The notes: generated by a model not told the origin, from the sequence alone. A DNA stretch of 64,000 nucleotides from Pseudomonas sp. KU26590 (GCF_026153515.1 NZ_CP110644.1:3687501-3751500); one strand, 5' to 3'. Positions 27,176 through 36,209 are shown, counted from the stretch's first letter. Program-made: numbers and translations.

Positions 27176-27209
27176 ACATCGCCAGCGGGGTTAAGCCCAC
27201 TGGCGATGT
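27176..27209. terminator. Hairpin between convergent genes
   Basis: ACATCGCCAG (27176-27185) and CTGGCGATGT (27200-27209) form a perfect 10-bp stem between the carboxypeptidase and cytochrome b561 genes. No T-run is seen on either side. Confidence 0.5.
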
Positions 27210-27245
27210 CGTCTGCCTTATTCACAGCAGGCAATCACTGCAAGA

Positions 27246-27791
27246 TCAACCCCGCGATTTCCCCCGCAGCATGCTGTCCAGCACTTCATCCCTCCTCACC
27301 CAGCCGTGAAACAGCGCGGCGGCCAGATGCGTCAGGATCGTCAGGAAGAACAGGTACGCCAGATAGGCGTGGGCCTTGCGCAGCAGCGCGAAGGTGTCCG
27401 GGTTGGCGGCAACGATGGACGGCAGGCGCACTGAGCTGCCGAGCATGACCGGATCTCCGGCGGCGGAAATCATCGCCCAGCCAATCAGCGGCATCGCCAG
27501 CATCAGCGTATACAGCAAGTAATGCGACAGTTTGGCCGCCAGCGCCTGCACCGCCGGTAAGTCAGCGGGTAACGGCGGCGTTTGGGTGGTGACTCGGACG
27601 ATGATCCTGACGATGACCAGCAGCAGAATCGCAATGCCCAAGGGCTTGTGCAGGTTCAGCAGCCACTCGTGGCGCTCTGACACCGAGGCCACCATGCCGG
27701 CGCCGATGAACAGCATGGCGATGACCATCAGCGCCATCAGCCAGTGCAGCAGGCGCGCCAGTGGGGCGAAATGCTTGACGGGCGTGCTCAT
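27246..27791 (-). CDS. Cytochrome b561-family membrane protein
   Basis: 181 aa with four TM helices and the conserved haem-ligand histidines: H in RLLHWLMALMV, H in NLHKPLGIAILL, H in LSHYLLYTLMLAMP and H in KAHAYLAYLFF. Probably a di-haem b electron carrier in the inner membrane. Its ATG overlaps the stop of the upstream catalase-like gene by four bases (27788-27791), so it may pass electrons to that peroxidase. This pair is commonly found together. Confidence 0.92.
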   Translation of the reverse strand: MSTPVKHFAPLARLLHWLMALMVIAMLFIGAGMVASVSERHEWLLNLHKPLGIAILLLVIVRIIVRVTTQTPPLPADLPAVQALAAKLSHYLLYTLMLAMPLIGWAMISAAGDPVMLGSSVRLPSIVAANPDTFALLRKAHAYLAYLFFLTILTHLAAALFHGWVRRDEVLDSMLRGKSRG

Positions 27792-28873
27792 GGCTGTTTC
27801 TCCTGGGCGGGTTCGGCTTTGAGTTGATCGACCTCACTTGTGCGACGCATGTACGACGCGGCGTAGGCCGCCGAACGCGCGGCAAGCAGCGGATCGTCCG
27901 AGCCTTCAATGCCACTGGGCAAGATCAGCGGATCGTAATTGATGTCGCGGCAGTCGCCATTCAGTTGCGGGCTGTCGGCGTTGACCACCAGCGTCCCGGC
28001 GTCCACGGTCTTGTGTTCACCGGACCATGCCTTGGACGCGTCGTTGGTCGGGTCCTGAGGGTTGGCCAGCGTCAGCACCAGTTTCCAGCGTTGAGGCCCG
28101 CTGGCCAGTCTGTCGCTGAGGTCCTTGTCCAGATACTCCTTGGCGTCGGGCGCAGACGACGCATCGGTGGCTGCCGGCACCAGACTCCAGCGCACGGGCT
28201 GACGCTTGCCGTTGGCATCGACCAGGATGAAGGCGTTGACGCTGTTGTAGGTCTCGGTGACGAAACTGGCCGAGGGCTTGGCCGTTTTGACCCAGGCCAG
28301 AAACGGCTGGGCTTCCGGGTGCGCGGCAAAGAACGCCGGGGGTTTCGCCGGATCGGGTTTGCCGGTCTTGGGGTCGGGCCCGGTGGCGATTTGCAGGTCG
28401 ATGAAGGCCTCGGGCGTGCCGACCGGAAACACCGGCATGCTGTTCATGCCGGTGCGCCACTGCTGGCCGTTGGGCTGGGTGAACTGCAGGGCGAAACTGC
28501 GCAGGGGCGCGGCGCTGTCCGGGGAATACGGATTGCCGGTGGGCACGGCCAGACGGCCGATCACCGGGGTGCGCCCGCTGGCAAACACCTCGGCTTTGGA
28601 CAGGCTGGCGGCGGCGCCGTTGCTCTCGAACACGCCGGCGACGCAGATGCCTTTGGGGTGATTGCGACGGTAGCCGGGGTGCACACCGTTGTTGCGCTCG
28701 AACACGTCAACGACCCGCGCAGGCGTCAGTCGCTGTGGGTCGAGGCTGCCATTGACGTAGGCGAAGGCGCCAGCGGCGACCAGTACGACCAGGCCGATAC
28801 CGGCCAGACGCGCCAGTTTTTCGGAATTACTGAGCGGGGGCTTACGGGGATACGGTGGCTCACGGTCAATCAT
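27788..28873 (-). CDS. Catalase-family peroxidase (SrpA-like), membrane-anchored
   Basis: 361 aa. One N-terminal TM helix (LARLAGIGLVVLVAAGAFAY) directs a small catalase domain to the periplasm. Catalase-fold motifs seen: VHPGYRRNHPKGICVAGVFE (with the distal-His region altered from the classic form), the FALQFTQPNGQQWRTGMNSM segment, and SVNAFILVDANGKRQPVRW. These small catalase-like proteins act as haem peroxidases rather than true catalases. ATG 28873 was chosen over the GTG at 28882 because of GGAG in good register. Operon with the cytochrome b561 gene. Confidence 0.9.
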   Translation of the reverse strand: MIDREPPYPRKPPLSNSEKLARLAGIGLVVLVAAGAFAYVNGSLDPQRLTPARVVDVFERNNGVHPGYRRNHPKGICVAGVFESNGAAASLSKAEVFASGRTPVIGRLAVPTGNPYSPDSAAPLRSFALQFTQPNGQQWRTGMNSMPVFPVGTPEAFIDLQIATGPDPKTGKPDPAKPPAFFAAHPEAQPFLAWVKTAKPSASFVTETYNSVNAFILVDANGKRQPVRWSLVPAATDASSAPDAKEYLDKDLSDRLASGPQRWKLVLTLANPQDPTNDASKAWSGEHKTVDAGTLVVNADSPQLNGDCRDINYDPLILPSGIEGSDDPLLAARSAAYAASYMRRTSEVDQLKAEPAQEKQP

Positions 28874-29019
28874 CGATAACACTCCGGGCTTCTAGCCTCT
28901 GGAAACAGCAAGGTGCTTGGCACGCTTTGTTTATAGCCGGATGCTTGAGGTTTGTCAGGTTCAGGGCGGGGAGCGGTGAGCCGCCGGAGCACAGTCAGAA
29001 TCAGCGGCTGATCACACTG

Positions 29020-29140
29020 GCCCCTTCCCGGCTGAAGCCGGTCCCACTAAAAGCATCGTGCGCGGCCAATGGTTCTGGCAGTGTCCCAATGTGAGGAACG
29101 GCGCGCCCTTGGTGGGACCGGCTTTAGCCGGGAAGGCGTC
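29020..29140. repeat. REPIN, type A
   Basis: CCCGGCTGAAGCCGGTCCCA (about 29027-29046) and the inverted copy GGGACCGGCTTTAGCCGGGA (about 29114-29133) surround a 65-bp spacer. The 302-bp gap holding it otherwise shows nothing recognisable. Confidence 0.88.
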
Positions 29141-29175
29141 GGACGGCGCGCTACAAAATCGAGGCTATACCGCTA

Positions 29176-30771
29176 TCAACCATCCAGCTTCGAGGGCTCG
29201 CTCTGCAGCAGCACCCTGGCATGAAGGCTCGCCAAGGTACCGTTGAGCGTGGAAGCCCCGCGCCCCTGCTTCGCCTCCTTGTCCTGTTGCAAGGCCTGCT
29301 GCAGCACGCTGAGGAAACTCTGGGTCTTGGAAGTAGAGATCGGCGTGTGGGTGTCTTTTTCCAGGCGGCCCATCACGTACCTGGAAATACGCGTCGAATG
29401 GCTCGCCGACTGGCTCAGCGTCGCATCGACCAGCTCGCCTTTTTTATAGCCGATACTGGTCTTGCTGCTCGCCTGGTCGCTGACCTGGTAATACAGGTAA
29501 TTCTGCGTCGTGGGATCGGTGCTCAGCGCCAGCTTTTGCCCGCCCGGCAGGGGCTTGTGATAACTGGCCGTGAGCTGGGACTGCTGGTCCTGGACGATGG
29601 TCCGGTTCAACTGGTCGCGTCCCTTGGACTGCGTTGTTTGCGACAAGGTATAGGCGAAGGAGTCCAGTTCACCGGGGCGTGCGGGGTTACCTTCGACGCT
29701 CTTCTCGCTGACCGACGCGCTGAAGTCACCGAGGCCGGTCAACAGGCTGTGATCGGTGTCGGTCAATTCAATCGAATTGACCGTCTGCGGCGCCGAAGAC
29801 ACGCGGGTGTCCGGGTAATGGCTGTGCAGCGTTTTGAAGGCGTCCTCGAACATCGACAGCAACTGCGCGTCGCCATCACCGCGCTTGCGCGCCGCCTCGA
29901 TCTGGCTGACATAGCCGTCCAGTGCTTTGGCCTGCTGAGCGCTGTCACCCCGAATGGCCGCGTTTTTCAGGTCCACCGACAGATCAAGATTACCCAGCGC
30001 CCCACTCATGCGCACCGAGCGCTGGTCGGCATCGGCGTGCAGTTCAAGGGTCTGGGCGCTGCCGTCTTCAAGCTTGAGGCTGGTTTTCAAATCAACGGAG
30101 GCAAACGTCTTGGTGTCGAACTGCGTCAGGGCGTCCAGCTTCAAGGTAGGCGGCTTCGACGTGAGGCCGTCGATAGCCGACTGAAAACCGTCCGCCATGG
30201 CATTAAGTGCGTTCAACTCATCGTCGCTGAGCTTGCCGCCGCTCACCTGAGCCTGCACCGCCAGGCCGTCGTCCTGGCTGGAAAGGCTCAGCTCGATGGT
30301 TTTGCCGCTGGCGGTTTTCAGCGTCAGGCTGATGCTGTTGGCCGGATTACTGTGCAGGCGGTCCTGAGCCGCGGCAAGTTCGGCAGGCTCCAGCGCTTTG
30401 CCGGTCGTCGAGCGCAACACCGATTGGGAGATGTTTTGCCCGGTCTGGGCCAATTGACTGAGCAGCGTCGCGCCCAAGCCCTGGAAACGCCCCGCCGTGG
30501 CGGAGGTGTTGAAATTGCCCATCATCGCCAGTGAGACCTTGTCTTGACGGGTGTACTCCCAGGCGGGCGGTACGTTGGCGTCAGGCATCAGTCCACGGAC
30601 GTTATAGGTCAGCGCGTCACTGACCTTGGTGTCCTGGCCGAGCATGACGACGGACGACGGCGTGGTACTGGTGGTGCCAGCAGCAGCGTTATCATTGACC
30701 GCGACGGTGGCCGCCGGTTTAATCACTGGCATCAACTGGGCGGATGAGCTGACCGAAGCAATCGCTGACAT
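29176..30771 (-). CDS. Conserved-looking protein of unknown function, Ser/Asp/Gln-rich and Cys-free
   Basis: 531 aa, no family recognised. The ATG at 30771 has AGGGAAG in register and gives MSAIASVSSSAQLMPVIKPA. The first 45 residues are Ser/Thr/Ala-rich and look disordered. The middle (about 130-340) alternates amphipathic strands with A/Q/D-rich helices. The C-terminus (about 480-515, FLSVLQQALQQDKEAKQGRG) looks helical. There is no cysteine, no TM helix and no Sec signal. Composition resembles exported bacterial surface or secretion substrates, but this is not proof. It is monocistronic, with REPs downstream and a long non-coding region upstream. Confidence 0.75.
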   Translation of the reverse strand: MSAIASVSSSAQLMPVIKPAATVAVNDNAAAGTTSTTPSSVVMLGQDTKVSDALTYNVRGLMPDANVPPAWEYTRQDKVSLAMMGNFNTSATAGRFQGLGATLLSQLAQTGQNISQSVLRSTTGKALEPAELAAAQDRLHSNPANSISLTLKTASGKTIELSLSSQDDGLAVQAQVSGGKLSDDELNALNAMADGFQSAIDGLTSKPPTLKLDALTQFDTKTFASVDLKTSLKLEDGSAQTLELHADADQRSVRMSGALGNLDLSVDLKNAAIRGDSAQQAKALDGYVSQIEAARKRGDGDAQLLSMFEDAFKTLHSHYPDTRVSSAPQTVNSIELTDTDHSLLTGLGDFSASVSEKSVEGNPARPGELDSFAYTLSQTTQSKGRDQLNRTIVQDQQSQLTASYHKPLPGGQKLALSTDPTTQNYLYYQVSDQASSKTSIGYKKGELVDATLSQSASHSTRISRYVMGRLEKDTHTPISTSKTQSFLSVLQQALQQDKEAKQGRGASTLNGTLASLHARVLLQSEPSKLDG

Positions 30772-31463
30772 GGCACTTCCCTGTTCAAGTGAGTAATAGA
30801 CTTCCTGAAAAGGGTGTCGGCGGAGGGGTTTGTAACTTGAGCGATACAAAGCTGGAGCATTCCCGCTGCATTGCGATACAAACGCAGTCGTCGAACTGCA
30901 GACCCTGGCCATCCTCAACCATCCGATGGTTCAGCACTTGATATACGGCGCCACCCCGCGGCAGAAGTGCACACAGGCGACCGCCCCGTACAACATAGAG
31001 GGCACATTGTCGACACCCTGAACCGCGCCTTATATATGCGAACGCATCTATAAACTATTCAGTCGGTTAGTTTCTTCATTAGTTATGGTTTCGACACCAA
31101 GCGCCGAGCACCCAGCGGCACCTCAACCACTTTCCGACAAACCACTCATTTGAATCATCATTAACAAACTTGCACTTCACTACTTCAAATGGATACGTCC
31201 CCACCGTGGTAGATCTTTTAAAGAAGTAGCAACGGGCGCACGGATGCGGCTGAGGTTTGGCCAGGAATCAAAAAACAACAAACCCTTTACTTTGAACAGT
31301 GAAACTCAGGTCAAATAGGACCTCACACCTTCGAGAGCGCTCAGAAGCCTCGGCCGGGCGGCGTGGGCACAGACCCGCAATCCAAAGAGGCGCGCGCTCA
31401 ATGCGTCTGTTCGGTTTGGCGAGAAGGTGTACTATCCATCGACACCTATCAGAACTTAATCCC
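30772..31463. other. Long, AT-richer non-coding region
   Basis: 692 bp between divergent genes. Only short, poorly supported frames occur on both strands. The 31040-31330 part is visibly more AT-rich than surrounding DNA (runs such as TTAGTTTCTTCATTAGTTAT and AAAAAACAACAAACC). No terminator hairpin, tRNA or REP was recognised. It must carry promoters for both flanking units. Confidence 0.6.
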
Positions 31464-31898
31464 ATGTTTGCTGAAAGCGAAGCAGGCCAGCGAATCGCCG
31501 CATGCCTGGCACGTCGGGTAAACGGCAGCGCTGAAGTTTCTCAAGTCGCTAAAGCCATTACCTCGATGTTCGAAGACATTAATAACTCCCTGACGCCCAT
31601 CCTCGGGCCTAAAGGCGTTGCTGCGCTGCACCGCCGCAGCCTTCACGTTTGCATATCGAAGCATCCGCTGCTTGGGAACAGTTACACGTTGTTGGTAGTG
31701 GGCATGGACATTCAAGAGTTGAGAGCGTTACTGGCCGAGCAATCAATAGATGACGCGCTCTTTTTCAGTCAGGAAGTTCTGAATACCTTTTACGCGTTAC
31801 TGGCCACCCTGATCGGCCCATCACTCGCTGCACGACTGCTGCTTGACGTGTGGGAACATTCTTTCAGCGGCCCGCCTGCCCAGGACACTTCACGATGA
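31464..31898 (+). CDS. Small helical protein of unknown function, first gene of a KaiC-like/kinase operon
   Basis: 144 aa, no family recognised. Mostly alpha-helical, with a conserved-looking core NSLTPILGPKGVAALHRRSL and a C-terminal helix-rich part (FYALLATLIGPSLAARLLLD). No signal peptide, TM helix or metal motif. The ATG at 31464 begins the compact part; in-frame codons further up are Arg-rich and implausible. Its stop overlaps the KaiC-like ATG by four bases (31895-31898), so it is translated together with that protein and may be its partner or regulator. Confidence 0.75.
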   Translation: MFAESEAGQRIAACLARRVNGSAEVSQVAKAITSMFEDINNSLTPILGPKGVAALHRRSLHVCISKHPLLGNSYTLLVVGMDIQELRALLAEQSIDDALFFSQEVLNTFYALLATLIGPSLAARLLLDVWEHSFSGPPAQDTSR

Positions 31899-33394
31899 GT
31901 ACCAAAGTCACAATCAATCGCCTGGCAACGGGCGTACCGGGATTCGACGAGATTCTGGGTGGCGGCCTGCCGGAGTTTTCCTTCAACCTGATCGCCGGCC
32001 CGCCAGGCTGCGGCAAGACCACGCTGGCGCATCAGATGATGTTCGCGTTGGCGACGCCAGAGCGTCCCGCGATTTTCTTTACAGTGCTTGGCGAGCCGCC
32101 GCTGAAAATGCTGCGCTACCAGCAGCAGTTCAGCTTTTTCGACGAAGAAGCGGTGAACCGCTCGATCCGCTACGTCAATCTGGCGGACGACACCCTCGCC
32201 GGTGATCTGGATGAAGTCTTGCGGCGCATCGTCGCCGAAGTGGAAACCCACAGCCCTGCCCTGGTGTTCGTCGACTCGTTCCGCTCTGTCGTGCTGGCTA
32301 GCGAAACAGACTGCAACCCCAACAACAACCTGCCGCAGTTCGTGCAACAGCTGGGCATGTTGATGACCACCTGGCAGGCGACGACCTTCCTGCTGGGGGA
32401 GTATTTCAACGAGCTCGACAGCAATCCGATCTTCACCGTCGCCGATGGGCTGATCTGGCTGCGTCAAAGCGTTCAGCGCAACTCCATGGTGCGCAAGATG
32501 GAGATCATGAAGATGCGCGGCCAGCCAACACTGCCCGGGCTGCACACCTTCCGCATCGCCGATTCGGGGATCACAGTATTTCCGCCTGCCGCTGTCACGC
32601 TTCAGGACCGCGCCGAGCTGATCGGCAGCCCGCAGCAGCGCCTGAAGATGGGCGTGCCACATCTGGACGACATGCTCGGCGGCGGCCTGCCCCGGGGCTA
32701 TTCGTTGCTGGTGGCTGGTCCTTCGGGCTCCGGCAAGAGCCTGCTGGCGGCGGCTTTTCTCGAAGAGGGTGCGCGTAGCGGCGAAACGGGCGTGATCGCG
32801 GTCTTCGAACAGCGACCCAACCATCTGCATAACGCCGCACTCACGCGTCTGGTGCAAATGGACAAAGTGGGCGTCGTCGACCGACGCGTGCCCGACCTGT
32901 CCATCGATGAGATCGTGCAGCAGTTGCTCGGCGAAATTCGCAGACTGGACGCGACGCGTGTGGTCATCGACTCGCTGTCCGGCTTCGAACTGGCCGTGGC
33001 CCCTGCGTTTCGTGAAGACTTCCGCGAATCCCTGTCGCGCATGGTCAATGCGTTGACCAGCAGCGGGGTCAGTGTGTTGATGACCTCGGAACTGGAAGAC
33101 CGCTACACGGATCTGCGCTTCAGCCCTTACGGAACGGCGTTTCTTACCGATGCGATCATCGTCCAGCGCTACATTGAAATCGACAGCCGCTTGCAGCGCA
33201 TCATGGCGGTGGTCAAGGTCCGGGCCAGCGCCCACTCGGATGAGTTACGGCTGTACCGTATTGACGACAACGGCTTGCAGATAGGCACCCGCCTGCACAA
33301 TCAGGAGGGGCTGTTGGGCGGCCGCCCGACGCGCCTGGCGCCAGGGTTTGCAAGCGCTGTGGATGACGTCCGACGAGCAGGCTCTGATGAGTGA
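31895..33394 (+). CDS. KaiC-like double RecA-domain ATPase
   Basis: 499 aa with two tandem KaiC domains, like cyanobacterial KaiC. Domain 1 has GVPGFDEILGGGLPEF and Walker A GPPGCGKTT (35-43). Domain 2 has GVPHLDDMLGGGLPRG, Walker A GPSGSGKS (275-282) and Walker B VVIDS (356-360). In the C-terminal strand pair, where KaiC has S431-T432 before ITD, this protein reads TAFLTD (414-419), so the clock phosphosites are not conserved. It sits between a small unknown protein and a histidine kinase with overlapping start and stop codons. Probably an ATP-dependent signalling protein rather than a clock. Confidence 0.9.
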   Translation: MSTKVTINRLATGVPGFDEILGGGLPEFSFNLIAGPPGCGKTTLAHQMMFALATPERPAIFFTVLGEPPLKMLRYQQQFSFFDEEAVNRSIRYVNLADDTLAGDLDEVLRRIVAEVETHSPALVFVDSFRSVVLASETDCNPNNNLPQFVQQLGMLMTTWQATTFLLGEYFNELDSNPIFTVADGLIWLRQSVQRNSMVRKMEIMKMRGQPTLPGLHTFRIADSGITVFPPAAVTLQDRAELIGSPQQRLKMGVPHLDDMLGGGLPRGYSLLVAGPSGSGKSLLAAAFLEEGARSGETGVIAVFEQRPNHLHNAALTRLVQMDKVGVVDRRVPDLSIDEIVQQLLGEIRRLDATRVVIDSLSGFELAVAPAFREDFRESLSRMVNALTSSGVSVLMTSELEDRYTDLRFSPYGTAFLTDAIIVQRYIEIDSRLQRIMAVVKVRASAHSDELRLYRIDDNGLQIGTRLHNQEGLLGGRPTRLAPGFASAVDDVRRAGSDE

Positions 33395-34409
33395 GTTCGA
33401 CAACCATGACGAAGCCGGGGGCGCAGGCGCAGACCACGAATTCGTCCGGCTCGCTCAAAACAAGGAGAAGGCCTTGGCGCACCTGGCGTCCCTGCGCCGA
33501 GAGCTGTTTGAGGCTGAAGCCTCTGCCGGCAATGTCATGCACATTGAGTTGCTGGTGGAAGCCAATCAGAAACTGGTGCTGGCGGCGTTGGCAGCGCAGG
33601 TGCAAGCGCCAGCCGCCAGTGCACACCCCGACGTCTATCAGGAGTTGCGCGAAGCTAACCAGCATCTGGTGATTTCTGCGCTCCACGCGCAAACCCTGCA
33701 GGCCCAGGCCGAACTGTCCCTGTCCCAGCATCGCACCGCCATGGCGTCGGTCGCCCATGAAATGCGCAACCCGCTGACGCCGATCAGCCTGATCGCCGAG
33801 CGCATGGTGCGCGCGTCCAGCGACAAACTGCCGGAAATGCGCGCGATGATCGAAGGCCAGGTGCAGCATCTGTCGCGCATGGTCGAAGACTTGCTGGATG
33901 TTTCCCGGGCGAGCAGCGGCAAATTGCGTCTGACCTACGCCCACGTGGACATCGTTGAGATCATCCACGAGGCCGTTGAAGCCTGCGCGCCGATGATGCA
34001 CAAGAAAAACCTGCACCTTGGCGTCAGCCTTCCCGACTCGCCCCTGCTGGTCAACGGCGACCGCATCAGGATCGTGCAGATTTTCACCAACGTGCTGACC
34101 AACTCGGCAAAGTACACCCCCTGCGGCGGCAACATCGGGCTGTGCGCCACCCCCGTTGCCGAGGGGCTGGAGATCATCGTCTCCGACAACGGCATGGGCA
34201 TTTCCGCCCACGCACTGCCGGTGATCTTTGACGCTTACGTACAGGACACCCAGGCAGTGGGCTTCAACGGCTCCGGCCTGGGCATCGGTCTTACGGTGGT
34301 CCGGCAACTGGTGGAAGCCCATGGCGGCAGTGTTACCGCCCACAGCGAGGGCGAAGGCAAGGGCTGCCATTTCACTATTTTGTTTCCTCTGGTGGGATCT
34401 GCGCCGTAA
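33387..34409 (+). CDS. Soluble sensor histidine kinase
   Basis: 340 aa with no TM helix. Residues about 20-110 form a coiled coil containing two copies of an EAN-x-x-LV-x-x-AL-x-AQ motif (near 58-73 and 89-104). The HisKA domain follows with phospho-acceptor H124 (VAHEMRNPLTPIS), then HATPase_c with N-box FTNVLTNSAKYTP (N235, N239), G1 SDNGMGIS (D267) and G2 GSGLGIGLTVV (295-305). ATG 33387 overlaps the kaiC-like stop by eight bases; ATG 33363 is an alternative. No response regulator is encoded nearby, so input is presumably through a protein such as the KaiC-like partner. Confidence 0.9.
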   Translation: MSEFDNHDEAGGAGADHEFVRLAQNKEKALAHLASLRRELFEAEASAGNVMHIELLVEANQKLVLAALAAQVQAPAASAHPDVYQELREANQHLVISALHAQTLQAQAELSLSQHRTAMASVAHEMRNPLTPISLIAERMVRASSDKLPEMRAMIEGQVQHLSRMVEDLLDVSRASSGKLRLTYAHVDIVEIIHEAVEACAPMMHKKNLHLGVSLPDSPLLVNGDRIRIVQIFTNVLTNSAKYTPCGGNIGLCATPVAEGLEIIVSDNGMGISAHALPVIFDAYVQDTQAVGFNGSGLGIGLTVVRQLVEAHGGSVTAHSEGEGKGCHFTILFPLVGSAP

Positions 34410-34495
34410 CTCGGCCACAATACGCACCGATCCGAGGCTCCAGGGCTTCACGCCTTTCGGTTCGCCGCCAAACCCGACACCCCCAGGACTGAGCA

Positions 34496-34738
34496 ATGCC
34501 CCAAGAGCGAATCGCTGCACTTCGGCTACCCAAACCCATCCAAGGCCCGATCGACGATCTGGTGCGTGCGTTGAACGCCGCCACCACCCAGGAAGACCTC
34601 GAACGCGAGGCCGCCATGGAGATCAGCTTCATCCTCAGCCTTGAGACCAGCAAACGCCTGCGCCCGGCCGATGTAGAAACGCTGTACATGATCTTCGACG
34701 ACGCCGTGCAGGAACGGCTCAGCCAACTGGCGGATTAA
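34496..34738 (+). CDS. Small acidic protein of unknown function
   Basis: 80 aa (MPQERIAALRLPKP, then acidic helices ending QERLSQLAD). Predicted all-helical with no known motif. It lies 86 bp after the histidine kinase on the same strand and could belong to that transcript. Its last four bases overlap the end of the convergent HxlR gene. Real because of good codon use and an in-frame, family-like compactness, but the function is unknown. Confidence 0.6.
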   Translation: MPQERIAALRLPKPIQGPIDDLVRALNAATTQEDLEREAAMEISFILSLETSKRLRPADVETLYMIFDDAVQERLSQLAD

Positions 34739-35226
34739 TCCTGATCGGACGGCTCGCAGCCTCCCTCACTGGCGCGCCGTAGCGTTGCCGCGTCATAGCG
34801 TCGGCGCGCCGCTGTAAACCCCTCCGCCTGTTCGATGACCCAGGTCCACAGCGGAATCATCTGCACCAGCAAGCCCATGCCCAGTTCGGTCAGCGCGTAT
34901 TCGACGCGCAACGGCTTCTCGCCGAAGTCATGACGACTGATCAGCCCGTCGCGTTCCAGCTGGCGCAGGGTGTGCGTCAGCATTCGCTGTGTGACGCCAT
35001 GCAGCTGGCGCCGCAGCTCGGCGTGGCGCAACGGGCTGGTCACGCCGAGCGTGTGCACCACGCCCAGTGACCACCGGTTGCCGGAGTGGCCGAGGATATC
35101 GCGCTTGAGACCGTCCTCGTCGTCGCTGAGCGCGCGACAGGCGTTCTGCGAAAGCCGCACGATTTCCTGCGCTTCCAGGCCGCTCGGTATCACCGCTGTG
35201 CCTACTTTTTGCCCGCCGATGTCCAT
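34735..35226 (-). CDS. HxlR-family transcriptional regulator
   Basis: 163 aa. The winged-HTH HxlR domain covers about residues 43-130: the SGNRWSLGVVHTLGV entry helix, LRHAELRRQLHGVTQRMLTH recognition region, and the wing RHDFGEKPLRVEYALTELG. The usual N-terminal sensing Cys is present only as a Cys in NACRALSDD. Divergent from the NmrA-type gene across 47 bp, so that gene is the likely target. Confidence 0.9.
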   Translation of the reverse strand: MDIGGQKVGTAVIPSGLEAQEIVRLSQNACRALSDDEDGLKRDILGHSGNRWSLGVVHTLGVTSPLRHAELRRQLHGVTQRMLTHTLRQLERDGLISRHDFGEKPLRVEYALTELGMGLLVQMIPLWTWVIEQAEGFTAARRRYDAATLRRASEGGCEPSDQD

Positions 35227-35273
35227 GACAAGATCCCCAGCCTCACGTTAAGTGCGTCAAAAAGGGGCTCACC

Positions 35274-36209
35274 ATGCAGGCTGATATTCCAAACGTCAAA
35301 CCACACATTCTGGTCTTGGGCGCGGGCGAACTGGGCCTCGCCGTGCTGCGAGGACTCACCGCCCGTGCGGACGAATCAGCGAACATCAGCGTGCTGTTGC
35401 GCCAGGCCAGTGTCGAAAGCGCCTCCCCGGAAAAGCAAAAGGAAATCGCCGCGATCAGGTCCCTTGGAGTGGCCATTGAGGTGGCTGACATCGCCGACGC
35501 CTCGATGGAGGAACTTGCTGCGGTACTCAGCCGCTACGACACCGTGATCAGCTGCGTGGGATTCGCCGCAGGCCGGGGCACCCAGCGCAAGCTGACCCAG
35601 GCCGCCCTCGCCTCTGGGGTGAAGCGCTACATCCCCTGGCAGTTCGGTGTCGATTACGACGTGATTGGCCGTGGCAGCCCGCAAGACCTGTTCGACGAGC
35701 AACTGGATGTGCGCGACTTGCTGCGCGCTCAGTCCCGAACCGAATGGCTGATCATTGCCACGGGCATGTTCACCAGCTTCCTTTTCGATCCGGCGTTCGG
35801 AGTGGTTGACCTGCCTGCCGGGCGGGTCAATGCACTGGGCAGCCTGGACACGGCGGTCACGGTGACGACGCCGCAAGACATCGGCAACCTCACTGCCGCT
35901 ATCGTCCTGCACAGCCCGCGCTTCATCAATCAGGTGGTGTACACCGCCGGCGATACCCTCACCTACGGCGATCTCGCCGATCTGCTTGAGCGCGTCACCG
36001 GAGGGCCATTCGAGCGCCGAGCCTCCAGCGTGCCGCAGTTGCTGGCAGCCCTTGAGGTAAAGCCCGGCGACAACCTGCGCAAATACCGCGCAGTGTTCGC
36101 CATGGGGCGCGGGGTCGCGTGGGACGGGGCGCAGACGTTCAATGGCCAGCACGGTATTGCGGTCACGGATGCCGAGGGTTGGGCACGGGCGCATCTGACT
36201 CGGGATTAA
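35274..36209 (+). CDS. NmrA/isoflavone-reductase-like NAD(P)-binding oxidoreductase
   Basis: 311 aa, atypical SDR fold. The N-terminal dinucleotide-binding motif is LVLGAGELGLAVLRGL, followed by DTVISCVGFAAGRGTQ and YIPWQFGVDYDVIGRG, typical of aromatic alcohol reductase or NmrA-like proteins. The substrate is not known. Divergent from HxlR, which commonly controls such reductases in response to reactive or phenolic compounds. Confidence 0.88.
   Translation: MQADIPNVKPHILVLGAGELGLAVLRGLTARADESANISVLLRQASVESASPEKQKEIAAIRSLGVAIEVADIADASMEELAAVLSRYDTVISCVGFAAGRGTQRKLTQAALASGVKRYIPWQFGVDYDVIGRGSPQDLFDEQLDVRDLLRAQSRTEWLIIATGMFTSFLFDPAFGVVDLPAGRVNALGSLDTAVTVTTPQDIGNLTAAIVLHSPRFINQVVYTAGDTLTYGDLADLLERVTGGPFERRASSVPQLLAALEVKPGDNLRKYRAVFAMGRGVAWDGAQTFNGQHGIAVTDAEGWARAHLTRD

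Noticed and set aside
31299..31463. N-terminal extension of the small protein before the KaiC-like gene
   Set aside because: Arg-rich, in AT-richer DNA, without a ribosome binding site; the compact protein starts at 31464.
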